A stretch of 64,000 bases of DNA from Montifringilla adamsi (taxonomy: Eukaryota > Chordata > Aves > Passeriformes > Passeridae), in the NCBI GenBank assembly GCA_017590115.1, contig JAGGNK010006559.1:12106162-12170161 (forward strand), in the 5' to 3' direction. Below the pieces are notes generated by a model. The model made no database searches, was not told the DNA's origin, and was given only the letters and a program-made list of their open reading frames with translations. Shown here in pieces: positions 38,941 to 51,046 of the stretch (position 1 is the first letter of the stretch; each line of letters begins with the position of its first letter). The position numbers and the translations under genes were made by a program.

Positions 38941-40093
38941 TTAAAAAGTAGGAGTCAGATTTTCAATGATATTTAGGTCTTTAAAAGGTGGAGGTAAAAA
39001 TATCAGTACAAATTAGCTGCTTCTTATTGATTTAGTGAAAGGTTGACATCCAACAACTTTACACTGTGTCTAAAAACCCAAGTAGATCTGTCTCTGAGGG
39101 TTTTGAATTACATTGAATGTCTGGTCACACACATGGCCATACATACAATTAACAGTACTTTAGACTTTTTCAAATGTGATTCATGAGACAAGATAGAAAG
39201 GCTCTTGGCAAGACGCATGTTCATCCCCTTGACTGCACTGTCTAATAAGAAGCTAACATTTCTTCATTGTTTGGATGGGGATTTATTTTCTTAACTCAAA
39301 CTTCTTTCAAATGACCCCCTAAAGCTAGTATCTGTGGATTAGAAAGAGTCCAGCATTCTAAACACCAACCCTGAAAAGTGCCTTCATCTCATAATCAAAT
39401 TTATTTCTAAAATAGCCTTATCAATGACATCACAAGTATGTATTCTAAGCATTCTAAGTGTCATCTTTAATGATATTTTAACATGAATTAATACAAACTT
39501 CCAACTTATGGCTGTGAAAAATTCTTCATATAGTGATTTGGTAATTAAATAGCATTATAAAAGTATATTATGTTCTGAAGAATATTAGTTTTCCAGATGT
39601 TTTAGGGAGAAATTATGAGGGAGTTCAGTAACTATCTGCAAATTAAGTTTTACCTTAGCTTTTCCCTTCTGTAAATTACATAAATGTTCTTCTTTTTACT
39701 GCTGAGCAGAAGGTAAGTAGGAGTAAAATTACAAAACACATAGAAATATGTTATTATTTTTGCTGTGAAAAAAAATGTTAGAGAAACAGAAAGAGCAACA
39801 CTAAAAAGAAATACATTTCCTTCCACCCTCACTTGAAATTTCCCAGTATGCATTCCATTACTACCCACCATCTCATAAAAAAGGTTAAGCCAGGTGTATG
39901 TTTCATTAAGTACTTAGAAATTTCTCAGTAAACTTTCTTCACTTTTCAATAGAATGCAATAGAAATAGGGTACTTCAAACTGCCAGATACATTTCAGGGA
40001 AATTTGAACTTAAAAATAGGTCTAAGTAACTGTGCCATGCAAATTATATTTCTCTAATTAGTAAACTGGGATGGAATAAGAGTAACAGGCATT
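38941..40093. other. AT-rich non-coding DNA
   Basis: A second copy of the TCAGATTTTCAATGATATTTA-type word sits at 38948-38980 and may belong to an ancient repeat (see 15790-15870). The remainder has no recognisable feature. Confidence 0.5.
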
Positions 40094-41180
40094 ATTCATT
40101 TCAACTTCACCAGGGTTTTCAACACCCTCTCTCACAATACTTCTGCATCCAAGATAGGACATTATGATCTGGATGAGCATGCAAAAGGGTAAAAAGAAAG
40201 AGTTGGGTGATCAGATCTAGGTCATGGTTAATGAGTTGTGCTCTCTGTGTTCCACCAGTGTGTCAGTAACAAAAGGGCAACTGCAGGAGGCTCTGCTGGG
40301 TTGACATCTCCATCAATGGCCTCTGGGATATAATGGGGTGCACATTTAGAGAGGGTACAGAAGACACCAAATTCAGTGGGAACCTGCTGTGCTACTCTTG
40401 AGAGAAGGGTCCCTACCAGAGGGGTTTGAGCAGGCTGAAAGAATGGTTAGATAGGAAACTTCTGAAATGTAGCAGGGAAAAGTGCTGCCCCTGGGATAGA
40501 GAAGGACCTGTGATGGCACAGGTTTCGGACAGACAAGTTGGGATCAGCCCTGAGGGAAAGCCCCTGGGACCTGATGGGCAGTGAGCTGAGCTCCAGACAG
40601 CAAGGTGGCCAAGAGCTTTGTGGGCTGTACAAAGAGGAACATGGGCAGTTAATAAAGGCAGTGATCGTTCCTCTCTGAACAGCATTCATCAGACTACAGC
40701 TAAAATACTGTGTCCAGTTTTGGGACCTCCTGTGCAAGAAAGAAATCAAAAAAATGTAGCAAGTTCAGCAGGATGGAGTAGTCAGAGCACTTGCCCTGTT
40801 TAAACTTGGATACAAGGGAACTCTGTGGACTCCTAATAGCCCTCCCTGTGCCTACCAAAAGATTTTTAGGCAGTCAGGCCCTCCACAGCCACACATGCTG
40901 GAAGGATGATATTCAGTGGCATGAACAAAAACTAGAGATGCTCATCTCTATGATATGCAGATACGCAGAAAAAATTCCTGACTCTGAGGACAGCCCAGCA
41001 CTGGGACAGGCTGCCCAGACAAGCTCTGGAGTCTCCATCTGTGCAGGTTTTTGAAATCAAACAAGGTAAAGCCCTGAGCAGCCAAATCCTACCTCAGAGC
41101 TATCCCTGTTGTGAGCAGGAGGCAGGCGTGGAGACTCCTTGGCATCCTGTTTGAACCTGGATGGGTTTTGACTCTGAGAA
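40094..41180 (+). mobile_element. Long degraded CR1 LINE, RT region to near 3' end
   Basis: This is the most extended CR1 here. It enters in the reverse-transcriptase domain, where the frame around 40099-40180 still reads like the RT block F-x-x-(V/A)-F-(N/D)-T-(L/V)-S-H. The catalytic-site region is at about 40355-40380 (AGAAGACACCAAATTCAGTG), where the first Asp of the A-D-D-T motif has become Glu and the second is kept. It then passes the thumb region, the 'tactgtgtccagttttggga' block (40709) and the 'gggacaggctgcccagacaa' block (41001). It fades near 41180 in the 3' untranslated region, without a clean terminal octamer. Numerous stops and indels make it a dead fossil, older than the copy at 25.6 kb. 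Confidence 0.85.
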
Positions 41181-42164
41181 ACATTAGGCAATAATGATAT
41201 CTCAGCTGCTCCCCAACCATCCTTAAATGTGTAACTAGAAGGACCAATGTCTTAAATTGGTCTTTCAGCATTCAAACAAACAAAAATACAAGAGGAGTCA
41301 TTGGATCTCCAATTTCACAAACTATTTTAGCTATAAAGGCTGAGAATTGTAAAGTACAAGCCTGTTGAAGTCTGACACCCTGATATCTGCCAGGTCAGAG
41401 GGTCAGTCTGGAGGCCAAGAAATGCGTGTCTTGAATAAAAATCTCCCTAGGCAGACATATCACAGAATTCCTGCAGTTACACTAATATTAGAAAGATTGA
41501 TTTTGCTTCTCACCCACTGCAGTGGATGCTCCCATCTATTGATAATTCAGTCAACCATTTCCTTCTTTATTAACTTTAATTAACATCTCTTACATTACCA
41601 CAAAACTTTTGTTAGCATCATTTGTGAAGTGTTTCACATACACAGGACTGCAAATATCATTTTAACCTGGATTTCCTTAGAGACTATTAATTGCCTGAGA
41701 TATTTATTCTCCATCTCATTAAATAAAATTTTTTTCAAATGCAATAAAGCTGGTTTAAATTGTATTACTTTTTATTTTTGCAAACCATGGATGTAAAAAA
41801 ATCTTCCGGTCTCTGAAGATCCATATCAGGGGGAGATTAACCACCTTCATTCAATAAATACCAGATGAACAATAATTTCTGATTCACTCAGAAGATGTTA
41901 AAAAATCTGGAGTAAATAATGTTGCCTAGTAGTAAATGATATTTAAATAGTGTGACTTTAATTTTTTGGTCTACTTGGCCAACCCAACTCAAGTACTTTT
42001 CAGGTACTTAGACACAACTTAGTCTCTAGTATCTCTTACATAACTACTTTAATCTTATTTTCTTTTGGAGCAGTGTGCACATAAGCAATTATCTTTGCTT
42101 AAGACAATGACTTTAAGAGAACTGACTACAGCAAACATAAGAAGTACATATTATTTTACAGCCC

Positions 42165-42260
42165 TTATGCTTTATTGCTAATTTAATTAGCTCCCATTTA
42201 CCCACAAACACAGCTTGATGGATATATTCTCTTCTTTATTATGTCAATTAGCACCCTGCA
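42165..42260. promoter_or_regulatory. Tentative conserved non-coding element
   Basis: The segment contains GCTAATTTAATTAGCTCCC and TGTCAATTAGCACCC, giving several TAATTA/CAATTA homeodomain-type sites in about 100 bases. The texture resembles vertebrate enhancers that are conserved. This is an inference from motif density only; AT-rich DNA yields such words often. Confidence 0.2.
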
Positions 42261-43689
42261 ACATGGTGCTTCCTAAAATTATCTCATCTGTTGCAGATGA
42301 CAATGCTCCTCAGTGGTCATATTCAGCACAATGTAAAGCTCACTAGAGCCGGTCCCTGGCAGCTCTTTCCAACTTCTGTTTCCCTGAGGCTAAGGATGAG
42401 ACTGTGATAATGAACAGGACCCTGAAAAATTCTCCACTCTGTAGGTGGAGAATAGAGAAACAGCTCCAAAGGCAATTCTCCAGAAATCTTAGTTTTATCT
42501 ACCAGTATTAGAAAAGCCAACATACGGAAATGCATATTTTTCTTTTGTTTGCAGAGGCACTTGCAAACAAGCATTGGGAAAAAAAGACCTGTTGGTCTTT
42601 GCTGAAAGCAGAAAACACTCGGCCAGATTCACTGCTGCTAACTTTCAGAATCTCATGTTCAGAGGGACCTAGCACCACTAGTACCATCCAGGAGACACAT
42701 ATTCTAAATTAATGGAAAAATCCACATTTTCACAGTAAACATCTAGTGCTGGTCCTGACAATTCCTATTGACTTTTATAAGGAGAAATTACAACCTGTCC
42801 AGTGTATACCTAAACCTAAATATTACTGTAGCTATGGATATTCATTTACAACAAAATGTGCACAAAAATGCAGCCTTTTATTTGTCTCTGCTTCTGTTCT
42901 GACAGAGCCACTTTGTGCTGATGTGGAGTGCACTATTCACTGCAGAATTCACGTAAACAAACATCACACATGTATTTGCTCTTAGTCATGACCACGTGAT
43001 TTCATCTCACAACTGGTGACAAACTGGAGGCATTTTCACCTACTTTTCTTAGAGAAAATACCAAAGCTTTCCAATTGAGTCAAATACTGCCTTTTCGGTG
43101 TCTCTCTATGTTCCAGCTAGTCACACAGAGGAGCTCCCTTTTACCCATACACAGCTCCCTCCAACTGCAGCAGGATGTCTGCGCTCAGAACTGGAATATA
43201 AACTAAAAAGTCTGAAGAGATACCAACCTCTTTCATGGCACCTTCTCTGGGACAGCTCAAGTTAACTATTCCTAAAACTAAACGAATAAATCCCCGAGGA
43301 CTCCTAAATTTGAAATTCTATGAGCCTCTGGAATGTAGCATAATTTACTCAACTTTCTCTGCAGTTTTCCCATCACAGAATCCGTTTTGTACAGATCTTG
43401 GTTTCTGAATGAAACATATATAAATGCACTAGTCGAAAGCATTTTTGCATAAAATATTAAAAAACAATACAGACTTATGTGATGTACTACAAAAAGTTGG
43501 GGCCTTTTTGAAACAGGAATCACTAGTAATAAGTTACTTATACCTGACTGACACTTAAAGGAGAATGTTCAACAGAAGACATTTGGTGAATTTTCTGGAA
43601 AATCTTTTCTGTAATATTCGATGTGAACATGCAGAAATCTTCCTATCTGTAGATGAAACAAAGACACCATGTAATCGAACTGAGAATTA

Positions 43690-43835
43690 GTGTTCTCAGG
43701 AAATCAATGCCTTCCTGATTAATTAGCATACAGCTGCTAATCACCCTCTAAATTGTTGTTACAACCAGACATAACTCTGCCAATACACATCACGAGAAAT
43801 TACTTAATTGCCTGCTGATTTTAAATTCCCTGTAA
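43690..43835. promoter_or_regulatory. Tentative conserved non-coding element
   Basis: GATTAATTAGCATA (43717-43730) is followed at once by the E-box CAGCTG (43731-43736) and then by CTAATCACC, and later ACTTAATTGCCTGCTGATTT. Paired homeodomain-type and E-box words in a stretch free of simple repeats resemble a neural or developmental enhancer. No experiment or alignment supports it here. Confidence 0.25.
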
Positions 43836-45243
43836 AAAGAAGGTGATCAAAAACAGAAATAAAAAACACAGGCCTAAAATAGAAAATCTCGGTTTTCTAA
43901 CCGATTCAGGGGCTGAGTTTATTCTCTAGCCTAGGCAAATAGCAGCTGAACAAAGGAAAGAATTAAGTTCTACAGTACTTAGGGTTTTGCCAGATATGGT
44001 AAAAGCCTATTTTTACTTCTGTTATGACTTCTTTAAATCCTAATTTTATTTTTTAATAAAATTCTAATATATATAAATATTTATAAAATATATATACAGA
44101 GAGATCAAATATGTTTAATATTGTCACCTTCCCTTCCTCTGCTTCCTGAGTGCCCTAAGGAAAACATATGAATCCACTATTACATTTAAATCCAAGATAT
44201 CACCCGGGAATTTTAGAAAGCAGATAAGTGTTTTCCACTGAAGGTCCTATTAGGGATATTGTCAAATCCTAACAAATGTGAAAAAAAAAATTAGGAACCC
44301 TTGGTGTTATATTGCATCATACTTCTTTATCATGCTTTGCCTATTAATAAAGTATAATTTTATTTCTTCAGAAATTTCCATTTCAGAAAGAGAAAAATGG
44401 AGAGAGAGGAATTGAACTTAGTTGAGCTTAAACTGTTTATTTCCAACAATTTTTTTAATAGAGCATTAACGAGTTAGAGAAATATAGCAAGCCTGCCCCA
44501 GGAGATAGGCACTATAGAGAAAAAAACTTTACATCAAATGTGATGTGAGTTTAAGGATCAGAGAGAAGACTCTTAAGTCTAGCCAGAAATAACATCAGAA
44601 ATATTAGATGGGGTTCCCCTTGACTATACACTGGTTTTATGCACTTTCCCTTTGTGACAATCAGTGCCATCCGAACTGAACATTAAAAACTCATTGCTGC
44701 TTCAGGAGCTTCTTCTGGCTTTACTGTTTTTGGCACTGTGTCCATCAGTAACTAGGCCTGGGGAAACCCATCCAGCAAACACAAAAATAAACAAATCCCT
44801 TCATCCAAAATGCAAATTAACTGGAATGTGGCCATTTTAAAGTAATTTCACTACCATGGCAAACAGCTTATAATGCCAAAAGTATTTTACCTCATCTCCT
44901 GAGAGTTTTAGTTTGTTTGGGTTTTTTTCAACTACAGCACTAATTTGGGTAAAATAGGGTATGAATGTCCTTGAATAAAACTAGATGGCTACATTCCATA
45001 AAAAGCATAAAAAGTGCATAAAAACATACACTGGAAAAAAGCCTTCCTCCTGTTTAGTTCAGTTAATTTACTAGTCATTTTATTAGTGTTTTGTCTGAAT
45101 CAAAACCAGATTTTTTTTTTTGTCTAAAACAGTTAAGATTATTTTAATCTAGATTCCTTAGAGATTGTGTTAAAAATGAAGCTAATCTGTGTTATGTACT
45201 CAAGTAGCTTCTGTGTCAAGTCTGTGTATAACAACATCCTAAA

Positions 45244-45442
45244 TAGAATCATTTAGGTTGGGAAAGACCTCTAAGGTCATCGACTCCAACCATTAACTTG
45301 GCACTTCCAAGTCCACCACCAAACCATGTCTCTGAGTGCCTCATACACATATTTCAAATGCTTCCAAGGATGACAACTCAATCACTTTGAATTTTGATAT
45401 ATTTCTTCCTAACATAGTTCCAATGAAACTTGAATGAAAACT
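45244..45442 (-). mobile_element. CR1 LINE 3'-end fragment
   Basis: It opens with TAGAATCATTTAGGTTGGGA and goes on with AAGACCTCTAAGGTCATC, then 'caaccattaacttggcactt' and 'caagtccaccaccaaaccat'. This is the minus-strand 3' end of a CR1 subfamily distinct from those at 46.0 and 48.1 kb, judged by its 'aagtccaccaccaaaccatg' block. It is strongly 5'-truncated (about 200 bp left). Confidence 0.88.
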
Positions 45443-46007
45443 TGTAGTCTAATTATTTGACTTGATTGTCTGAAATAACAAAAATTTAACAATTTTTTCC
45501 AAAAAACCCAAATATCTTAGAGCATTTACTTCATGCCTGAAGCAGCAACCAATCAAAACATTCAGTAGGAAGCTTATTTGTAAGGGTGATGCTAGAAAGG
45601 AGATGAGGTCTTGTCATAACACATGGGAACTGGATAGTTTGTTTCTTTACAGCTTTTGGCATGCTTCATAACAATGAAGATTTACTGTATGTGTTTTACA
45701 TAGGACCCATAGGAATGTTAAGTGAATAACAGAAAACTTAAAAAGACAAGACCTACCATGAAAATTCCCCTAATAGAAGTTAAATTTTCCCTTCTGAATT
45801 GGAAATGTTGCAATCTGGTATCTGTCCCAAACTGATGTTAGATTAAAAAAACCAAAAAAATGAGAAGGTTATCCATCAACAATTAAAGAAAAATAGAATT
45901 TTGGGGGTTTGTGTTTGTCTGTTTCTGAAATGCTTTTCTCATGATTGGTCCTAGTACAAAAAAATCTTTGGGTTAAATAGAAAAGAAAGCATAAATTTTA
46001 TAGCAAC
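45443..46007. other. Spacer between two CR1 fragments
   Basis: AT-rich unique-looking DNA with no recognised feature. Confidence 0.55.
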
Positions 46008-46165
46008 TTCATAGAATCATAGAATGGTTTGGGTTGGAAGAGATCATCTAGTAGAGATAATTTTGTTTGAACTTCCCTGTCATGGACAGGAACAAATTCC
46101 ACTAGGCCAGTTTTTTCAGAGCTCCAGCCAATCTGGCCTTGAACATTTTCAGGGACTTACTTATC
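46008..46165 (-). mobile_element. CR1 LINE 3'-end fragment
   Basis: It opens with two tandem octamer-like words (CATAGAATCATAGAATGG), followed by TTTGGGTTGGAAGAGATCAT, the complement of the CR1 terminus. It includes 'cctgtcatggacaggaacaa' and 'tggccttgaacattttcagg', then becomes unrecognisable. A short local duplication or insertion disturbs the block after 46050. About 160 bp remain. Confidence 0.88.
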
Positions 46166-48124
46166 TTTTAAGGGACCAAATAATGGAATGGTGTCAAGGT
46201 AGCAGGTTTCTCCTGTTTTCATCAGTTACATTGCCATATCCTCATCTTCATTGTTATTGGAGTGCTGCACTCACAGTAACTCCTACTGTGCCACTAGACC
46301 TGAAGTTTCTGAATTTCTGGGTGTAGATATTCTCCCATCCCATGTTCTGATGCCATGAGACTTCTTTCCCTCTACTCATAAGTAGTAGCAGCAAGCATAT
46401 AACCTGGCACCTGGAATGGCAGGTACCTGGTCTAGACACCCTGAATGATTGACTGCACATACCAGACAACATCAGTAAAGCATGAAGGATCCACAGCTTT
46501 ATTGAACGATCCTCTGCTTTATTAATTAGTATTTGTAAGTATCTACTTGGGAGTAACTCCTGCTCCTATTTTGTCTGTTGCATATCTTGGGCAAAGCAAC
46601 CATACTTCTTAAGGAATTTATCACATAGATATCTGTTTATGTCTTTTTGTAGTATATAGCTGTCCTAAGGGTCCCTTCTGTTCAAGCCTGCATAAGAAGG
46701 TGTTGTAGCTATCTGTAAATTTGAAGGAAAAAACATTTGGGATTTACGACATTAACAACCTAATCTGTCTTTCATTCTCCCTGCAGTTCACTTCTGGCCT
46801 TTCCAACAGATGTTTTTGTCTTCGTAAGGACTATAAAAATCTGTGGTAAAATCTATGTCTCCTACTTCTAATATATAATCAAGAAACAGCACTGGAATTA
46901 CAATCCAGAATGCAATACAGTGTGAAATCAGATGCAAAACATTAGGTCAGCAATTCATCTTTCCTAATGCACTTTCTTTTTCTGCAAAAGTTTATCACTG
47001 TTCGTAATATAAAATTACATTAAACTGAGATTTTAGTGTTTGCAAACTATGTAGAAGCCTTATTAGTTTTAAGATAAATAGAATGCCTAAAAGGCACTTG
47101 GTCATAAGGTGCTTGAATAGAGGTATTTTAATATTTCTGTTAGTAGTAGAAAAATTCCAGATCAGCTGCAATATTTCAATGCCTTACCTAAAACTACTGC
47201 TCGAAGCTAAAAGCTTGTGACTTCGACCTAATTTATTGCTGGATGTGGTAGAAATAATAGAAATATGTAATAAACAAGCAAGGTTAAAACCAGGCTGACA
47301 TTTCACTGATTCCCTGTACTTGCTGGAAGATTAATGTTTTTGTCTAGACATTTGCCCTCTTTTGATATCATGACATGACAAGCATTTGTTGAGAACAAAT
47401 ATTTAAAGACAAAGTGCCAAGGCTAAGAGGCCACAAATACAGCTCCTGTTTTTACACATAAGTGTAGGAAGCATTTCATTCTTCTTACAGGAAAGATGCT
47501 TACTGCAAAATAAATTTTATTGTGTTCTTTTCCTACCTAAAATATGTTTCTCTAAATGCCTACAATTCATTTGTGGAGCAAAGTAATAGTGATAAACTTA
47601 TGGCTCTATGCAAAGCAGTGAAAAAGTAATGAAGAATGACTGCAGCTTTTAAAGCATTGCATGCTCCTATTTTATATTATAAAAAGCAATACTTAAACAT
47701 ACTCAATGTTGCCAGGAACTATTTTGTCATAAAATAATTTCAAATATGCAGATAGAAATGGTGAGTTCAAATGTAATTGTCAAGACATAAAGTTGCTTTC
47801 CAGTGTGTTCTGGCAACTAAAAGCAAAGTCTGGCCCAAAGATTTTTGTCTCATGTAGATTATATTTTTAGAAGTAATTGCTATTTAAAAGACCCTGTAGT
47901 CTGCCTATCTTATTATTATTCATTATCTTGAAGAAGCATAGGACTCTCAGCACTGAGGGTGTGTGTTTATATCATAAATAAATTCCTGCTAATGAGAAGT
48001 TTGTAAGACTAAAGCAATCCAATTAAATGCCTTATTTAATTAATGTATCTTTTAATTTACTTCTTCATTTAGCTACATGTTTCTTTCACTGTCTTATTAT
48101 ATCTCTGCCATGAATATGTGTTTA
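46166..48124. other. AT-rich non-coding DNA
   Basis: No gene or interspersed repeat. The stretch 47880-48110 is rich in AATTAA/TTAATTA words with little simple sequence and is a weak candidate for a conserved element. Confidence 0.5.
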
Positions 48125-48470
48125 CAGAATCATACAATGGTTTGGCTTGGAGGGGACCTTAAAATTCATCTCTTTCCAACCCCTCTGCCATGGGAAGGGA
48201 CACCTTCCTCTACATCAGGCTGCTCTAAATTCCATGCAATCTAGCCTAAATTGTATCTGGGGATTGGGCGTACACAGCTTCCTAGAGAACCTCTCCCAGT
48301 GCCTTACCACCTTAATGGTAATGAAGCAATGAAGTTCTTCCTGATATCTAATTTAAACCTATTCTCTTTCAGTTTAAAGACATTATCCTTGACCTGTCAC
48401 TACATGCCCTTGTAAACTGATGACCCTCTCCAGCTCTCCTGTTGGCCCTTGTGGGTACTTTATGGAGGCC
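48125..48470 (-). mobile_element. CR1 LINE 3'-end fragment
   Basis: It begins CAGAATCATACAATGGTTTG and continues with GCTTGGAGGGGACC. It then follows the CR1 3' region through 'cccctctgccatgggaaggg', 'gttcttcctgatatctaatt', 'gacctgtcactacatgccct' and 'ccctctccagctctcctgtt'. About 345 bp of the CR1 3' end is retained on the minus strand. It is among the better preserved copies in the window. The plus-strand frames 48147-48332 and 48420-48620 are antisense shadows. Confidence 0.9.
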
Positions 48471-48824
48471 AAGGATTCAAAAGAGGAAATGGAAGAGGAG
48501 GACATAGAGTTTGAATTTGTTCCTCTGGATGTCACAGGCCACTGTGTCATAAAATCACTTTCAGAAATCTTCAGGTGTTGTCTGAAAATTTGTCATCTTT
48601 CTGGTCCATTATTCCCATGACAAGACAATTATTTCAAGACAGGATTCTGTAAACATTTTCAAAAAACAGTTGTGGGGGTCGGTATTTCTTATATTTTCAT
48701 GTTTGCTGATCTTCCATGTTTAAATGATTTCCCAGTACTACATATATCTTTTCTTTTTCATAAATAAGGAACTCTGCCAAATCCTGCTAGTTTTGTACAA
48801 AATTATTGAAAATTCAACTTTAAC

Positions 48825-48856
48825 CTATTTCTTGATAGTTGCTATTTCTTGATAGT
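48825..48856. repeat. 15-bp duplication with 2-bp spacer
   Basis: CTATTTCTTGATAGT at 48825-48839 is repeated exactly at 48842-48856, separated by TG. This is a slippage-type duplication. Confidence 0.85.
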
Positions 48857-50486
48857 ACAGCTAATGTTGAGTTCATTGAAGAAAAAGAAATATTTAAGAA
48901 TTATGTTTTTGATACTCTATTTGATACCCTGGTGCATATTCCTCTCATTAAAAATGAATGAAGCTACAAGCTCTTTGAAGAGTAAGGGGACCGTTTTCAG
49001 AAGTTCATATTTGCATTTTAGGAAGAACACAATCCCTGTCCTGAAAGAGTGAGCAACCAAATGAATATCTACTTTTGAAAGAAAGGTAATTTGCTTTAGT
49101 GAAGCAGTGACAATCATACTGAAAGGGTTGCAAAGAACAGGGGTATTGGAAAGCCTGAGACACAATGAAATACCCAGTAAATTTTACCAGAGGTAATCTG
49201 TCAGACTGAATGCCCACATTTGGGCATCCTGCACCAAATGTTTTTTTTTTTTTTGGAAACCACACATGAAAAAGAAGCAGAACACTGGTGAAAAGCATTG
49301 AAAGAGGCAGCAATGGTGTTTGCAAATCCTCATCCTTGATATTTCCAGATTAAATTCCAAACATCCTTGATTAAAATTATCCAGAAATAGTGACAATTTT
49401 TATTTAAAATTTTAAAAGACCTTTAAAATGGAAAATACTGAGGTGATTTGGTGATCGATTTTATTCCCTAATGAGGACTTTGAGATTTGCTGTCTCTTCT
49501 TGAAGCTGCTCTATATTAGTGAGTCTGTCTGTGCTGAGGATACAGGGAGTGTTTCTCCAGGTTTCAGCACATCAGACCAGCTGTCCATGTGAGGCAGGAT
49601 TATACAGACCAAAATTCGGATTTGAGAGTTCCTCTCTCAAGGGTAGTATGACCCATCCCTAGCCTAATAATCAGGAAAATTTTCCTTTTGCATCTAAAAA
49701 TAATCAAGTAACATTGACAAAATTTGTCCAGCGTGGTGCTTAATTTACAAGCCCCTGAAAATAAAATAAGTTCCAGAGCTTTGAAAGTAATCCAAAATAA
49801 TTATATTCATGTTTCCTATGATATATTAAACCCAGGATAAGATGTGAAGACTCAGCACAACAGTATACTGCAGAAAGTAAAAAACTGCTCTGCTGAAAGT
49901 TTAAATCATACTCCAGGGCTTTATGCATCAGATTGGGGAAGAATACAAAGTGTATATTTAGTGTTTTTCTCCTACACAAACCATTATTGTCCTTCCTCTT
50001 TTCCAACTAAATTCAGAAGCCCTGATTTCTTCCCCCAAGGCAAAATTAAGGCCTTGGCTGAGCTAAAAATAACTCCTTCTAATTTAGTATTTTACCTCAG
50101 AGTAAGTACATTAAGGAAGCAATCTCTGAGTGGCTTTTGAAATGAGATAGACTGAAGTGATAGGTGCTCTTCTGGATTATCTTTCTCTTTCACTAAAAAA
50201 AAATCATTTTGCTTACTTTTTCCCACAGCTGTAACCAAAATTACTGTAGAGTAAGTGTTCATTTAGTTTATGGCAATTCTGCCCAAAAATCCTTATAAGC
50301 AATAATAGGTTTTATTTCTCAACTGTCAGTTTCTGTTTTGAAAATACACTCGCCCTGTTCCCTGAATTCTCTGAACAAATTCAGATTTATTAGTTTCACA
50401 TCTTTCTCCTCTGAAAATAAAGTTTTTGCTCTTTACCATTTTAAAACGTTTTGAGAGGTGATTAGACTGCAGCCACTCACTTGTTG

Positions 50487-50500
50487 TTTTTTTTTTTTTT
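50487..50500. repeat. T14 homopolymer tract
   Basis: Fourteen T follow TTGTTG. No retrotransposon body was recognised beside it. Confidence 0.85.
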
Positions 50501-50618
50501 GATTTACAGAATTTTGCCCACTGGGGGCTTAAGTTACATGCCTAACTGCAACCAGAAACTGACCTTTTGCAGGTCTTGCCCTTAAAAGAAACTTTCAGTT
50601 CAAGGTTATTGCAAGAGG

Positions 50619-50685
50619 TTTATCTATTTACTTGTAGATTTATCTATCTATTTATTTACAAGTAAATTTATCTATTTACTTGTAG
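50619..50685. repeat. Direct and inverted repeat cluster
   Basis: TTTATCTATTTACTTGTAG occurs exactly at 50619-50637 and again at 50667-50685, with a 48-bp period. Between them lies the inverted partner ATTTACAAGTAAAT (50654-50667), so the spacer can pair with either arm. The arms are AT-rich, giving a weak hairpin that could have promoted the duplication. Confidence 0.85.
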
Positions 50686-51030
50686 TTTTATAAATATTAA
50701 CACTAGAATAAAATTATCAATAGAAATTTTTGTTTTATATACTCCCTATATCAAAGAAGATAGTGGGTCTTTAAAAGAGAAAACTCCTAGAGTTAAAAGC
50801 TTTTGTGTAAGATAAACAAGATAGTGTCTACCCCATCTTAAACAGACAGGATTTTTGCTTGGTGATTTTGAATGCTTATTAGGGAACACTTTATGGTATA
50901 AACATTAAACCAATTGCCTTTGTTAATGCTGAAATTTTCATGCTTTAGCTTTCAAGAGGCTTAGGTGGCTATTTTCAGAAGGAAGGAAATTAATAACAGA
51001 ATTAATGTTGTATTTCAGCTAGAAAAAATT

Positions 51031-51046
51031 AAAAAAAAAAAAAAAA
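51031..51046. repeat. A16 homopolymer tract
   Basis: Sixteen A follow AGAAAAAATT. No retrotransposon body was recognised upstream. Confidence 0.85.

Larger units (their letters stand above)
41181..45243. other. AT-rich non-coding DNA with possible conserved elements
   Basis: No gene was recognised. Two stretches rich in homeodomain-type words, 42165-42260 and 43690-43835, are listed as tentative regulatory candidates. An AT-rich patch at 44045-44100 (TAATATATATAAATATTTATA) is simple sequence. The open frames are at most 83 codons. Confidence 0.5.
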
